From Nitrospirota bacterium (GTDB taxonomy: Bacteria > Nitrospirota_A > Leptospirillia > Leptospirillales > Leptospirillaceae): DNA of 64,000 bases. The stretch covers positions 92,665 through 156,664 of the forward strand of contig JAKBPM010000001.1 of NCBI GenBank assembly GCA_021829515.1, read 5' to 3'. A program made the translations under genes and the position numbers. A model generated the notes under the pieces. It was not told the DNA's origin. It was given only the letters and a program-made list of their open reading frames with translations, and made no database searches. Below, piece after piece: positions 26,940 through 36,597 of the stretch; within the stretch, counting starts at the first letter, position 1; the number at the start of each line of letters is the position of its first letter.

Positions 26940-29189
26940 TTGAGTGTGGACAAACTGACGGAAAAGGACTCCTCCAGGGAGTCTCATCATATGAACACGC
27001 TCCTTCGAAGAGTGCAGCAAGTTTTTCTCTGGACGCTCACTTTGTTTCTCTTGATGTCCCTCTTGACATCAAACAGCAGCGACCCGTCCATCCTGACCGT
27101 CTCAAGCCTTTCCATACCCCGAAACACCATGGGTTTCTGGGGTGCGAGTGTGGCAGCCGTCCTTTATGAATCGCTTGGGCTATCCGCCATTCTTGCCCCT
27201 ATCCTTCTGGCGAGTCTTTCACTTTTTCACCGACAGTCAAAAAATCCACCCCCATGGTCTATCCTGGGATGGATTCTCTTAACACTCTCCCTCCCACCAC
27301 TTCTTTGCATGATATTTTCCAAAACTCTCATCGCCCCATACCAGCCTGGTGGCACCATTGGTGCAAAAATTCTTGCCTTTTCCCTTTCAAAGCTGAACAA
27401 GCCTGGCTCCATGCTCATTCTGGGAGGAATGCTGCTCACATCGCTTTTATTTCTTCTTGCTCCAATTGTGGCCTTTATTGGAAGTCAAAAAGGAATATCC
27501 ATCATAGACTGGCTGAGACAAAAAAGGGACTCGATCAGATCTCTATTGGTCAAGGACACCGATCCCCAATACATCGTTGTAAAAGAAGAAGAGACCTCAC
27601 CATTGAATCCGAGCCAGATGGTTGAACCCCTGCCAGCAAAAGAAGAAGCCGTCGAGCAAAAACCAAAACCGAACCCAAATTCCAAAAAGAATCTCCCCGG
27701 ACCTTCTGGCCCATCCGATTTTTCCAGACCACCCCTCCCGACCAGTGACCTTCTCGATCCATCGGGAACAGCAAAGGAGGTCATGCCCCAATCTCAAATA
27801 AGGGAAACAGAGAAAACACTTGCCGACCTTTTCAGGACTTATGGCGTCCCGGGAAAGATGGTTGGATCCCAACCCGGTCCCGTCGTGACCCTCTTTGAAT
27901 TTCTGCCTGCTCCTGGAACAAAGGTCAGCCGGGTGACAAGTCTGACCAGCGAAATTTCCATGGCGTTAAAAGCCCCTCAAGTCAATCTCCATGTTCCCAT
28001 TCCCGGAAAATCCACGATTGGCCTCGAAGTTCCAAACCCTGTCAGACAACTTGTGACTTTCAGGGAAATCCTTTCCAGTCCCAGCTTTCGCTCTATCAAC
28101 TCCCCCCTCTCCCTGGCCATCGGGAAAACGATCAACGGTGATCCCTACGCAGTGGATCTTGCCAGAATGCCGCATCTCTTAATTGCCGGTGCAACGGGAA
28201 CGGGAAAATCCGTCTGCATGAATGTCCTCATTGCAAGCATTCTCATGAGCGCAAGACCGGAAGATGTCAGATTTATCATGATCGACCCCAAAAGACTCGA
28301 GTTTGCGCCCTATGAAGGCATACCACATCTTCTGGGACCGGTCATAACCGACCCCAAGATTGCCGCATCCAAACTGCGGATTCTCGCAGATGAGATGATC
28401 AGGCGATATGATTTGATGAAAGACACCGGTGTCAGAAACATCAGCGAATACAGAAAGGCGGTGCCGGAGAAAGACTGGTTCCCCTTCATAGTGGTCTTGA
28501 TCGACGAACTTGCCGATCTCATGCTGAGTCTGAAAAAAGATGTGGAACCGCCCATTATTCGGCTGGCCCAGATGGCGAGAGCGGCCGGCATCCATTTGAT
28601 ACTGGCAACACAAAGACCGTCTGTTGCTGTCCTGACCGGGCTGATCAAAGCAAATATTCCGACAAAGATCGCATTTCAGGTAACAAGCCAGATCGACTCC
28701 AGGGTCATACTCGACCAAGGAGGTGCAGAAAGTCTTCTGGGGGCTGGCGATATGCTGATGAGGCCTCCGGGAACGGATGCGCTCAGGAGACTTCATGGAG
28801 CCTTTATTTCCGAATCAGAACTTTCAAGGCTTGTTACCTTCTGGAAAGAATCTCCCCGAGTCTCCACTGGAACAGACAACAGCCTTGGCGATATCATGGA
28901 AAGGTTGACCCTTTCGGAAATTCCCGGAGATCAGCAAACCCGATACGGCTCCATGGACGATGATGACTCCTCGGATTCCAATGATGGCCTCTATGAAGAA
29001 GCAGTCGCCATTGTCCGACGGCAGGGCAAAGCTTCCACATCCCTCATACAGAGACACCTCCGGATCGGCTACAACCGGGCGGCTCGCATCATTGAACGAA
29101 TGGAAGAGGAAGGGCTGATCGGAAAACAGGATGGCAGTAAACCGAGACCGCTTTTAAAAGGACATAGAAATCATGAACAGGAAGATTGA
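26940..29189 (+). CDS. ftsK: DNA translocase FtsK
   Basis: Septal DNA pump that moves chromosome dimers to dif/XerCD and helps division. It has an N-terminal membrane part with about four helices (~30-190) and a Pro/Lys-rich linker (~210-280). The motor follows, with Walker A AGATGTGKSVCMN and Walker B FIVVLIDELADL. At the C-terminus is a winged-helix gamma domain (ALVIVRRQG-like segment through RAARIIERMEEEGLIG) that reads KOPS. At 749 residues it is a short-linker FtsK/SpoIIIE. The start is TTG at 26940 with AGGA just upstream; a GTG at 26946 is an alternative. It overlaps lolA by 17 bases. Confidence 0.95.
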   Translation: MSVDKLTEKDSSRESHHMNTLLRRVQQVFLWTLTLFLLMSLLTSNSSDPSILTVSSLSIPRNTMGFWGASVAAVLYESLGLSAILAPILLASLSLFHRQSKNPPPWSILGWILLTLSLPPLLCMIFSKTLIAPYQPGGTIGAKILAFSLSKLNKPGSMLILGGMLLTSLLFLLAPIVAFIGSQKGISIIDWLRQKRDSIRSLLVKDTDPQYIVVKEEETSPLNPSQMVEPLPAKEEAVEQKPKPNPNSKKNLPGPSGPSDFSRPPLPTSDLLDPSGTAKEVMPQSQIRETEKTLADLFRTYGVPGKMVGSQPGPVVTLFEFLPAPGTKVSRVTSLTSEISMALKAPQVNLHVPIPGKSTIGLEVPNPVRQLVTFREILSSPSFRSINSPLSLAIGKTINGDPYAVDLARMPHLLIAGATGTGKSVCMNVLIASILMSARPEDVRFIMIDPKRLEFAPYEGIPHLLGPVITDPKIAASKLRILADEMIRRYDLMKDTGVRNISEYRKAVPEKDWFPFIVVLIDELADLMLSLKKDVEPPIIRLAQMARAAGIHLILATQRPSVAVLTGLIKANIPTKIAFQVTSQIDSRVILDQGGAESLLGAGDMLMRPPGTDALRRLHGAFISESELSRLVTFWKESPRVSTGTDNSLGDIMERLTLSEIPGDQQTRYGSMDDDDSSDSNDGLYEEAVAIVRRQGKASTSLIQRHLRIGYNRAARIIERMEEEGLIGKQDGSKPRPLLKGHRNHEQED

Positions 29190-29892
29190 TACAAAAGTGG
29201 TAATCCCGACCACGCTATCCAGAGTGGCGGCCATTGCCTGGCTCGCACTACCTGCTTTTCTGTTTTCCATCTCAGCCATCCCTGTTCATGCGGAAGAGCT
29301 CTCCCCCCAGGGGATGTTGAAAAAAATGTCAGCCTCCGTCAAAAAACACCCTGGCTTTACTGCAAGATTCCGCCAGACACTCTCCCCGCCGAATAGTGGA
29401 GCGATCCGGTCGGAGGGAGACCTGATTTTTGGGCAGGGAGGAAAAATGATCCTCCATTACCAAAAACCCAAGGGACAGGTCCTTCTGCTGTTAGGAAACA
29501 AAATGTCATTTTATATTCCTCAAAACACTCAGTTGATCAACAAAACACTCAAAAGCCGGACCATTCCGGAGACCCCTGCACTTTTGCTGGAAAAAATCGC
29601 AGAGCTTGACCAATATTTCTACATACGTCCCGAGTCTCCCGGGAAAAGTGTTTCGGGGGAAACGATTTCTTTGGTACCCAAAGAAGCAGACAGACATCTG
29701 GCCCTCGCCAGAATTACCATCGACCCCAAAACATGGCTTCCCCAAAAAATTGTGTTCATGGAGGTCAACGGCGTCATACTTTCGATCACCCTTACCGATA
29801 TCCGGACACTTTCGACACTCCCCAACCAATCGTTCACAATGGACATCCCTCCGGGAACAACCATTGCCCAAAGCCCTGAAGGATCAAACTGA
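29173..29892 (+). CDS. lolA: Outer-membrane lipoprotein carrier LolA
   Basis: Periplasmic chaperone that ferries lipoproteins from LolCDE to the outer membrane. A signal peptide covers residues ~1-40 (cleavage near PVHAEE). The mature part has the LolA pattern: FTARFRQTLSPPNSG, SEGDLIFGQGGKMILHYQKP, and the late DIRTLSTLPNQSFTMDIPPG. It follows ftsK with an overlap; an ftsK-lolA pairing is also found in Escherichia coli. It shares its last base with the start of uvrA. Confidence 0.9.
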   Translation: MNRKIDTKVVIPTTLSRVAAIAWLALPAFLFSISAIPVHAEELSPQGMLKKMSASVKKHPGFTARFRQTLSPPNSGAIRSEGDLIFGQGGKMILHYQKPKGQVLLLLGNKMSFYIPQNTQLINKTLKSRTIPETPALLLEKIAELDQYFYIRPESPGKSVSGETISLVPKEADRHLALARITIDPKTWLPQKIVFMEVNGVILSITLTDIRTLSTLPNQSFTMDIPPGTTIAQSPEGSN

Positions 29893-32732
29893 TGCCATCA
29901 AGGAAAGCTGCCAAGCCCATTTCACAATCCAATGGAGCCACTTCTCCGATGGACTTCATTGTGATCAAGGGAGCAAGACAACACAATTTGAAGAATCTGG
30001 ATATCTCCCTACCCCGGAACAAGCTGGTGGTGATTACCGGTCTTTCAGGGTCGGGGAAAAGCTCTCTGGCTTTCGATACACTTTACGCTGAGGGACAGAG
30101 ACGTTATGTAGAATCCCTTTCTGCCTATGCCCGCCAGTTTCTGGAGATGATGGACAAACCAGATGTCGACAGTATTGACGGCCTCTCTCCCGCCATTGCA
30201 ATCGACCAGAAGGTCACCTCCAAAAATCCCAGATCAACGGTGGGAACGGTGACAGAAATCCATGATTACCTGAGGCTTCTTTTTGCCCGTATCGGCCATC
30301 CCCATTGCCCGTCATGCGGACAGTCCGTCAGCCCACAGACAGTGACACAGATGGTCAATCAGCTCATGGGCGGTCCCGAGGGGGAAAAGCTCATCATACT
30401 CGCCCCGACGGTTTCTGACCGAAAGGGAGAATATCGAAAAGAGATCGCACGGATATTGAAAGAAGGATTTACCCGCATCCGGCTTGACGGAGTTGTCATG
30501 CCCATTGAGGAAATCACGGAGATTGACCGAAAAAAATCCCACAGGATTGAAATCGTTATTGACCGTATTTCTCTTAGAGAGGGAATCCGGCAGAGACTAG
30601 CCGAAAGCATCGAGACAGGACTGACTCATGGCGGCGGGATGGTCATCATCCACCGCCCTGACCTGAAAACAGACTTGATTCTTTCAGAGCGTCAGGCCTG
30701 CACGACCTGCAATATCAGCCTTCCGGAAATCACACCCCGACTATTCTCCTTCAATTCTCCATATGGAGCCTGTTCAAAATGCTCCGGGCTCGGAGTCCTC
30801 CTTGAGGTTGACCCGACACTTCTCGTACCCTACCCGGATCTCTCCATTGCGGAAACGGCGATCAAGATTCTGGAACACCGAGCCTTTTCCGACATTCGAA
30901 ACCGTTTCATCAAGTTTTTGGAAATCTCCGGAATTTCCAGGTTCACTCCATTTGGGAAACTTCCGGAATCGGAAAGGGAGATGATCTTTCATGGAACCTC
31001 TCCAGAGAAGGGTTCCCCACAGAACATCCGATTTGCAGGCCTCCTTGGTTTTTTGCAGGATCTTTACCATAAGGGGAATCTTTCCATCTGGGCAAAGTCG
31101 GAGCTTGAAAGCGTCATGTCCGAAAAGGATTGTGATGCCTGTGGTGGAGCCCGGCTGAACCCCGAGGCGCTCGCCGTTCGTGTCTCTGATCTTTCGATCA
31201 GGGACTTTTCGAACATGACGATTCATCAGGCATCTTGTTTTATTGATCAGATGACTCTTTCCGAAAAAGAAAAAACCATCTCCGAAAGGATCCTGAAGGA
31301 AATCCGTTCGAGGCTGAATTTTCTTCGGGAGGTCGGACTTGAGTACCTGACACTCTCAAGAAGCGCCGGTACTCTTTCCGGTGGTGAATCCCAAAGGATC
31401 CGTCTTGCGACACAGATCGGGTCCGGATTAACTGGAGTTCTGTATATCCTCGACGAACCCTCCATCGGACTTCACCCCCGGGATAACCAGAAACTTCTCA
31501 AAACTCTTCTTCATCTGCGGGATATCGGAAATACAGTGATTGTTGTTGAACATGATGAAGAAACCATTTTGCTCGCGGATGATGTTGTGGACATGGGGCC
31601 CGGTGCCGGCAGGATGGGAGGAGAAATCCTGTCCCATGGAACCCCCATTGAGATCCGTAACGATCCAAAATCCCTGACCGGTGACTACCTTTCGGGAAGA
31701 AAGAAGATCGAACGGAAAAAAAATCTTCAAAAACCATCGGAATGGCTTTCCATCATCGGTGCGTCGGAACACAACCTCAGGAATATTGATGCCCATTTCC
31801 CCCTAGGGATGATGACAGTCGTTACCGGAGTTTCGGGATCGGGAAAAAGCACACTTGTCATCGATATCCTATACAAGCGCTTGGCAAAGGTCTTCTCCCA
31901 GGGACGCGAAAAGCCCGGAAAGTGCCGGGAACTTCGTGGTGTGGACAGGATTGACAAAGTTGTCAACATTGACCAAAGTCCGATCGGACGGACTCCCCGC
32001 TCCAATCCAGCCACCTATACCGGTGTTTTCACCCCGATCAGGGACCTTTTCGCTCAGGTTCCGGAATCCAGGGCAAGAGGATATGAACAAGGACGATTCA
32101 GCTTCAATGTGAAAGGCGGACGTTGCGAAGCCTGCCAGGGCGATGGAGTCCTCAAAATCGAAATGCACTTTCTGCCGGATGTCTACGTCACATGCGATCA
32201 GTGCAATGGACTCCGATATAACAGGGAGACCTTGGAGATTCTCTATCACGGAAAAAACATCTCGGAAATCCTTTCCATGACCGTGGAGGAAGCACTGGAT
32301 TTTTTTGCACCCGTTCCGATTGTCCGATCAAAGCTTTTAACCCTTCGGGATGTTGGGCTTGACTACATCCATCTTGGACAAGCCGCCACGACTCTTTCCG
32401 GAGGAGAAGCGCAGAGAATCAAACTGTCCAAGGAACTTTCAAGAAGATCGACCGGCAAAACCCTTTACATTCTCGACGAGCCGACTACCGGCCTTCACTT
32501 CGCGGACATCCAAAAGCTTTTGGATACACTGCATACACTTGTCGAACAGGGAAATACAGTCATCATTATCGAACATAACATTGATGTCATCCGGGGAGCA
32601 GACCATTTGATTGATCTCGGGCCGGAAGGCGGGGACAGGGGAGGACAGATTGTCACGACAGGCTCGCCGGAGGAAGTGATGAAAAGCAGGAACTCCTATA
32701 CAGGAGAGGCCTTACGGAAAAGGGTCCTGTGA
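29892..32732 (+). CDS. uvrA: UvrABC system protein A
   Basis: Damage-recognition ATPase of nucleotide excision repair, full length at 946 residues. Two ABC modules are visible: Walker A GLSGSGKSSLAFDTL (~52) and GVSGSGKSTLVIDIL (~650). Signatures are TLSGGESQRIRLATQ and TLSGGEAQRIKLSKE, with the Walker B boxes YILDEPS and YILDEPTTGLH. The zinc modules show as CTTCNI...CSKCSG and CEACQGDG...CDQCNG. The start ATG shares a base with the lolA stop. Confidence 0.97.
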   Translation: MPSRKAAKPISQSNGATSPMDFIVIKGARQHNLKNLDISLPRNKLVVITGLSGSGKSSLAFDTLYAEGQRRYVESLSAYARQFLEMMDKPDVDSIDGLSPAIAIDQKVTSKNPRSTVGTVTEIHDYLRLLFARIGHPHCPSCGQSVSPQTVTQMVNQLMGGPEGEKLIILAPTVSDRKGEYRKEIARILKEGFTRIRLDGVVMPIEEITEIDRKKSHRIEIVIDRISLREGIRQRLAESIETGLTHGGGMVIIHRPDLKTDLILSERQACTTCNISLPEITPRLFSFNSPYGACSKCSGLGVLLEVDPTLLVPYPDLSIAETAIKILEHRAFSDIRNRFIKFLEISGISRFTPFGKLPESEREMIFHGTSPEKGSPQNIRFAGLLGFLQDLYHKGNLSIWAKSELESVMSEKDCDACGGARLNPEALAVRVSDLSIRDFSNMTIHQASCFIDQMTLSEKEKTISERILKEIRSRLNFLREVGLEYLTLSRSAGTLSGGESQRIRLATQIGSGLTGVLYILDEPSIGLHPRDNQKLLKTLLHLRDIGNTVIVVEHDEETILLADDVVDMGPGAGRMGGEILSHGTPIEIRNDPKSLTGDYLSGRKKIERKKNLQKPSEWLSIIGASEHNLRNIDAHFPLGMMTVVTGVSGSGKSTLVIDILYKRLAKVFSQGREKPGKCRELRGVDRIDKVVNIDQSPIGRTPRSNPATYTGVFTPIRDLFAQVPESRARGYEQGRFSFNVKGGRCEACQGDGVLKIEMHFLPDVYVTCDQCNGLRYNRETLEILYHGKNISEILSMTVEEALDFFAPVPIVRSKLLTLRDVGLDYIHLGQAATTLSGGEAQRIKLSKELSRRSTGKTLYILDEPTTGLHFADIQKLLDTLHTLVEQGNTVIIIEHNIDVIRGADHLIDLGPEGGDRGGQIVTTGSPEEVMKSRNSYTGEALRKRVL

Positions 32733-33640
32733 TTTTACAGGGGATCACAAAAAGACTCATGACTCCAACAGGCATCATGACCTTTTCCCTTTCAACCAAT
32801 ATTTTTCTGGCACTGGCAAAGATTACGTGGAGCCACAGGATTCACTCTGTATCCATGCTAGCGGACGGCTACCATGCCCTTCTGGACTCCGTTTCCGGGA
32901 TTCTGTGCCTGGCGGCACTTCTTGTTGCCCAAAAGCCCCCTGACAAAGATCACCCTTACGGACATATCCGCTTTGAAGCCCTTGCGCAGCTGGGAGTGAG
33001 CGCCCTGCTTCTTTTTACCGGATATGAAGTTCTTTCAAGAACATATGATCAGTTCCATAACCAGATCACACCGAATGTCACATCGGGTTCCTATGTCATC
33101 ATGCTTTTGGCCATGGCTGTGCAGACGATCACGATGAGTCTTGAGAAGGTTGTCTACAAAAAAACCGGAAATGCTCTTGTCCACTCCGATGCGCTCCATT
33201 TCCAATCGGATATCCTGTCTTCGTTTACGGTGCTTGCGGGATTAGTGGCATCCGGACTGGGGTACCCTGTCATCGATGAAATTGCGGGCCTTGCCATAGC
33301 GATCCTGATCGGACACGCAGGTTGGGAGCTTATGCGGGAGGGAACAAAGATCCTCTCCGATCATTCTCCGCTCGATCCACAGGAAATCATTGAAATAGCC
33401 TTATCCACTCCGGGAGTCAAAAGCTGTTACCAGACCAGATCCCGCGGCTCATCGTCCCATATCACCATGGATATGACCGTTGGAGTCGATGGATCCCTTA
33501 CCGTCTCCCAGGCACATGGGATTGCCCATCTGGTGGAAAGTCGAATCCGGGAGAAACACCCAGCTGTCGTCGAAGTGATCATTCACATAGAACCCAATCA
33601 AACGGAGGAGGAACACCATGTCACCCCATATTCTCACTAA
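32729..33640 (+). CDS. Cation diffusion facilitator family transporter
   Basis: A metal/proton antiporter of the CDF family, 303 residues, with about six transmembrane helices and a cytoplasmic C-terminal domain. Metal-site residues appear in LADGYHALLDS (helix 2) and HSDALHFQSDILSS (helix 5). The HPYGHIRFEAL loop is typical, and the C-terminal domain has the HI-repeat pattern and a His-rich end. Zn, Fe, Co or Mn could be exported; the sequence does not decide. The start is GTG at 32729, in a GTGA overlap with the uvrA stop, so it is translationally coupled. Confidence 0.9.
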   Translation: MILQGITKRLMTPTGIMTFSLSTNIFLALAKITWSHRIHSVSMLADGYHALLDSVSGILCLAALLVAQKPPDKDHPYGHIRFEALAQLGVSALLLFTGYEVLSRTYDQFHNQITPNVTSGSYVIMLLAMAVQTITMSLEKVVYKKTGNALVHSDALHFQSDILSSFTVLAGLVASGLGYPVIDEIAGLAIAILIGHAGWELMREGTKILSDHSPLDPQEIIEIALSTPGVKSCYQTRSRGSSSHITMDMTVGVDGSLTVSQAHGIAHLVESRIREKHPAVVEVIIHIEPNQTEEEHHVTPYSH

Positions 33641-34649
33641 CTCTGAAAAACCACTTGCAATCACCATGGGAGATCCGGGGGGAATCGGGCCGGAGGTGAT
33701 CGTCAAGTCCTGGTTGAATCCCGAGATTCAAAAAGTCGACCGGATTGTGATTGGTGACCCGGAAATCATGAAGGATGTCGCCCGACGTTACGAACCCTCC
33801 CTCGTCGTCAGGACAATCACAGATGCCGAAGAGTTTTCAAAAGACCCGGGAGTCATGGATGTCATGATTCCCAGTCTGGACAAACCACTCGAATCAATCA
33901 TCACGGAGTCAAACAGGCTCATGGCCGGCAGGTGGTCCTATGCCTGTGTCAGACAGGGAGTGGAGCTGTCCATGGTCCGAAAGGTTGCTGGTATTGTAAC
34001 GGCCCCCCTGAACAAAAAGATGCTTCATGCTGCAGGCTATCAATATCCCGGCCACACAGAACTGATCGCAGCACTCACGAATACAGAACATTACGGGATG
34101 ATGCTTGTCGGAGGTCCACTCAGGGTCATCCTCGTTACCACACACATCCCGTTTAAAGACATCGCTTCAAAAATCACAAAGGAGAGGGTTCTGGAAACCA
34201 TTCGCCTTGCCAAACAAGCCACCGAGTATCTCGGTCTTGAAAACCCGAAGATCGCGGTTGCCGCACTGAACCCGCATGCGGGAGAGGCTTCACTGTTCGG
34301 GAACGAGGAGGCAACGAGCATTTTCCCCGCCATTCTTGAAGCCAGATCAGAAGGAATTGAAGTCGATGGCCCCATTCCTGCAGATACGCTTTACGCTAAG
34401 GCAGCCCAAGGAAGATACTCGATCGTCGTCTCCCAGTACCATGATCAAGGCCTCATTCCTCTGAAGATGCTCTCATTCGGCCAAGGCATTAATGTCACAG
34501 TCGGGATTCCCATCATCAGGACCTCAGTGGACCATGGCACAGCATACGATATCGTTGGAAAAGGCATTGCCAATCCGGGATCAATGACAGAAGCGGTCAA
34601 GCTAGCTCATGAACTTGTTCTCAGGGTTGAGAAAAATACAAAAAAATGA
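33618..34649 (+). CDS. pdxA: 4-hydroxythreonine-4-phosphate dehydrogenase
   Basis: Metal-dependent NAD(P) dehydrogenase of the DXP-dependent pyridoxal-phosphate pathway. Seen: TMGDPGGIGPEVIVKS, VTAPLNKKML, GHTELIAA, ALNPHAGEASLFG and the C-terminal VSQYHDQGLIPLKML with its metal ligands. Length 343 is standard. It overlaps the CDF gene by 23 bases. PLP made by this route would serve the PLP enzymes elsewhere in the window (cysK, thrC). No clear terminator follows. Confidence 0.95.
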   Translation: MSPHILTNSEKPLAITMGDPGGIGPEVIVKSWLNPEIQKVDRIVIGDPEIMKDVARRYEPSLVVRTITDAEEFSKDPGVMDVMIPSLDKPLESIITESNRLMAGRWSYACVRQGVELSMVRKVAGIVTAPLNKKMLHAAGYQYPGHTELIAALTNTEHYGMMLVGGPLRVILVTTHIPFKDIASKITKERVLETIRLAKQATEYLGLENPKIAVAALNPHAGEASLFGNEEATSIFPAILEARSEGIEVDGPIPADTLYAKAAQGRYSIVVSQYHDQGLIPLKMLSFGQGINVTVGIPIIRTSVDHGTAYDIVGKGIANPGSMTEAVKLAHELVLRVEKNTKK

Positions 34650-34812
34650 ACGACACAATGAAGGCCGGAGGATCCCTCTCAAGATTTGGGAGCATTCTTC
34701 CGATAGGACACATGTATCCAAAGCGTACTTGGCCATAAGCAACGCTTGACACAGTCAAAAAACAGTTTTCTTTTTCAGGAATGACAAAACCCTGAAGGAA
34801 AAGGAATCCACC

Positions 34813-35463
34813 ATGAGGACACCCAAAATGTCACGATTCATCAAAACCGTTTCTGCCTTTTTTCTTGTCGGAGCTCTCCTTTTGGCTTCAACCGTACCCA
34901 CTAAAGCCTTTGCTGGAGTTGCCGCCAATGGGCAGCTGAACCTGATGGTTTTCGGGAACTATGACTTTACGGCACTCGACTCATCCAATCTTCCGATCAA
35001 TCCAACAGGTCCTAATCAAACCTTTGCAAAGAGCTTTGAAAACGGGTACGGAGCAGGAATTGGATTTGCCTACTGGATGACCGACAACATCGCATTCAGG
35101 ATGATGGCCCAAGGAAACATGTTCCAGGGAAACCAGAGTGGTTTTTATTCCGCCAACTCCATCAAGTCCGCCCCCATTACAGCTGGTCTTGAGTTTAACC
35201 TTTTGGGAGATCCCGAACACTTTTTCTACGCTGTTGTCGATGCAGGAGGAGCCTATCAGGAGCTCGTAACCGGAGCATCCGCCTTTGGGGGCACTGAGCT
35301 TTCTCACGGTTGGTCCAGCTATGGTGATGCCGGAATCGGTATCAATTTCGCCTATTTTTTTGTAGAAGCCAAGGTCGCCTACCTTCCCCAGTTTATTCCC
35401 CAATTTACTCAGGGACAAAATGGGTCATTCTACATCCCGATCACCGCCGGATTCAGCTTCTAG
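34813..35463 (+). CDS. Outer-membrane beta-barrel protein, unknown function
   Basis: A 216-residue secreted protein. A signal peptide covers residues ~1-34 (hydrophobic VSAFFLVGALLLAST, cleavage near AFAG). The mature part alternates hydrophobic and polar residues in short strands rich in Gly, Phe, Tyr and Asn, and ends in Phe (ITAGFSF), the usual terminal residue recognised by BamA. An eight-stranded OmpA/OmpW-like barrel is plausible; no specific family is recognised. A TTGACA at 34746-34751 could be a -35 element, but the -10 is poor. A strong terminator follows, so it ends a transcript. Confidence 0.75.
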   Translation: MRTPKMSRFIKTVSAFFLVGALLLASTVPTKAFAGVAANGQLNLMVFGNYDFTALDSSNLPINPTGPNQTFAKSFENGYGAGIGFAYWMTDNIAFRMMAQGNMFQGNQSGFYSANSIKSAPITAGLEFNLLGDPEHFFYAVVDAGGAYQELVTGASAFGGTELSHGWSSYGDAGIGINFAYFFVEAKVAYLPQFIPQFTQGQNGSFYIPITAGFSF

Positions 35464-35490
35464 ATCTGATCGATCCATGGTTCAACATAC

Positions 35491-35524
35491 AAAAAAGGCG
35501 CCGGGTCAATACGGCGCCTTTTTT
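35491..35524 (+). terminator. Intrinsic terminator after the outer-membrane protein gene
   Basis: An A6 tract, GGCGCCG, the loop GGTCAATA with part of the flanks, CGGCGCC and a T7 tract make a GC-rich hairpin flanked by A and T runs. It can work in both directions. It lies about 30 bases after the stop codon. Confidence 0.92.
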
Positions 35525-35573
35525 AGTGATCTGCTAATATGTTTATGATCTCTTCAATTCTCAAAAGACCATC

Positions 35574-36476
35574 ATGCAAACTTTTCGGTTGGAAGGACCC
35601 AACTTGGACAAGCTTACCGGATTTCGTCCCCTCTCTCTTTTCCCGATATTCTTTTTTCTTCTTTTGACGACATGCCAGTCACTCCAGCCCCGAAACTCAA
35701 CGCTTCTTTCAATCCCGAAGGCCCAGATCCTCCTCTCGGGGATCACCAAGGGCAAGGTGACTGTTGTCAAAACCTTCAATGGTCCTTCCGGATTGACTGG
35801 AATTTTGATCAAGGAGAATTCAACCCATCTCGCGATTGTCTACGCCACAGCAGATGCGAAAACACTCATTGCTGGAACCCTCTTTGACAAAAATGGAATC
35901 AACCTCACCAAACAGTCTGCGGATGCCTTTCTGAAAGAAGAAACCAATTCTGCTCCCAAAAAAACACAATTTCAGGAAGATGAAGCAGATCAGATCAAGG
36001 TCTCCCCTTTCAAAATGGATCTGTTAGAAAAAGAGACCTCATTTCTTTCGCAGGGACAGGGATCCAAAGTTCTTTGGATTTTCTTCGATCCAAACTGTAT
36101 CTGGTGTCATCGCCTTTTTCTCATGATCCATCAGCACCCCATTCCAGAAACAATCGAAATACGGTGGATTCCTGTCGGATTTCTCAAGTCAGGATCGATC
36201 GGAAAGGCTTCAGCCATCCTGAAAAACGGATTTGCTGAACTGAGCAAAGACGAAATCAACTTTGATACAGAAAACGAAGAGGGCGGAGCACCCATCATTT
36301 CCTCTCCAAAATTTCGCTCCATGGTTCAAAAGAACAACCGCATCCTGAAGCTTCTGGGGAATGGTGGTCTTGAAACCCCCACTCTGATTTATCGGAAAAA
36401 AGGAATCAATTACCTCTTTCCTGGATTCCCTGACAAAGGGGAATGGGCAGGAATTATCGGAGCGCTCTCACCATAG
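35574..36476 (+). CDS. Periplasmic thioredoxin-fold (DsbC/DsbG-like) protein
   Basis: A 300-residue exported protein. The N-terminus has a hydrophobic stretch (~20-33) ending LLLTTCQ, which could be a signal peptide with a weak lipobox, so it may be a lipoprotein. An N-terminal domain (~45-150) of DsbC-like type precedes a thioredoxin fold with the active site FDPNCIWCHRLF (CxxC) and a cis-Pro segment ETPTLIYRKKG. This is the DsbC/DsbG layout for disulfide isomerisation or reduction in the periplasm. No DsbD-like partner is in the window. Confidence 0.75.
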   Translation: MQTFRLEGPNLDKLTGFRPLSLFPIFFFLLLTTCQSLQPRNSTLLSIPKAQILLSGITKGKVTVVKTFNGPSGLTGILIKENSTHLAIVYATADAKTLIAGTLFDKNGINLTKQSADAFLKEETNSAPKKTQFQEDEADQIKVSPFKMDLLEKETSFLSQGQGSKVLWIFFDPNCIWCHRLFLMIHQHPIPETIEIRWIPVGFLKSGSIGKASAILKNGFAELSKDEINFDTENEEGGAPIISSPKFRSMVQKNNRILKLLGNGGLETPTLIYRKKGINYLFPGFPDKGEWAGIIGALSP

Positions 36477-36597
36477 GAAAACTCTTTCATTCTATTACCA
36501 GGAAGACTGGAACACATGCATCAAAAAGATAGCTTGATTTCCGATAACGCCATTCGCTTTCACCCTTCGTCATTTTTTGAACATTTGGCCTTATCCG

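Noticed and set aside
34746..34775. TTGACA as promoter of the outer-membrane protein gene
   Set aside because: No acceptable -10 hexamer at 16-18 bases; listed only as a remark in the gene entry.
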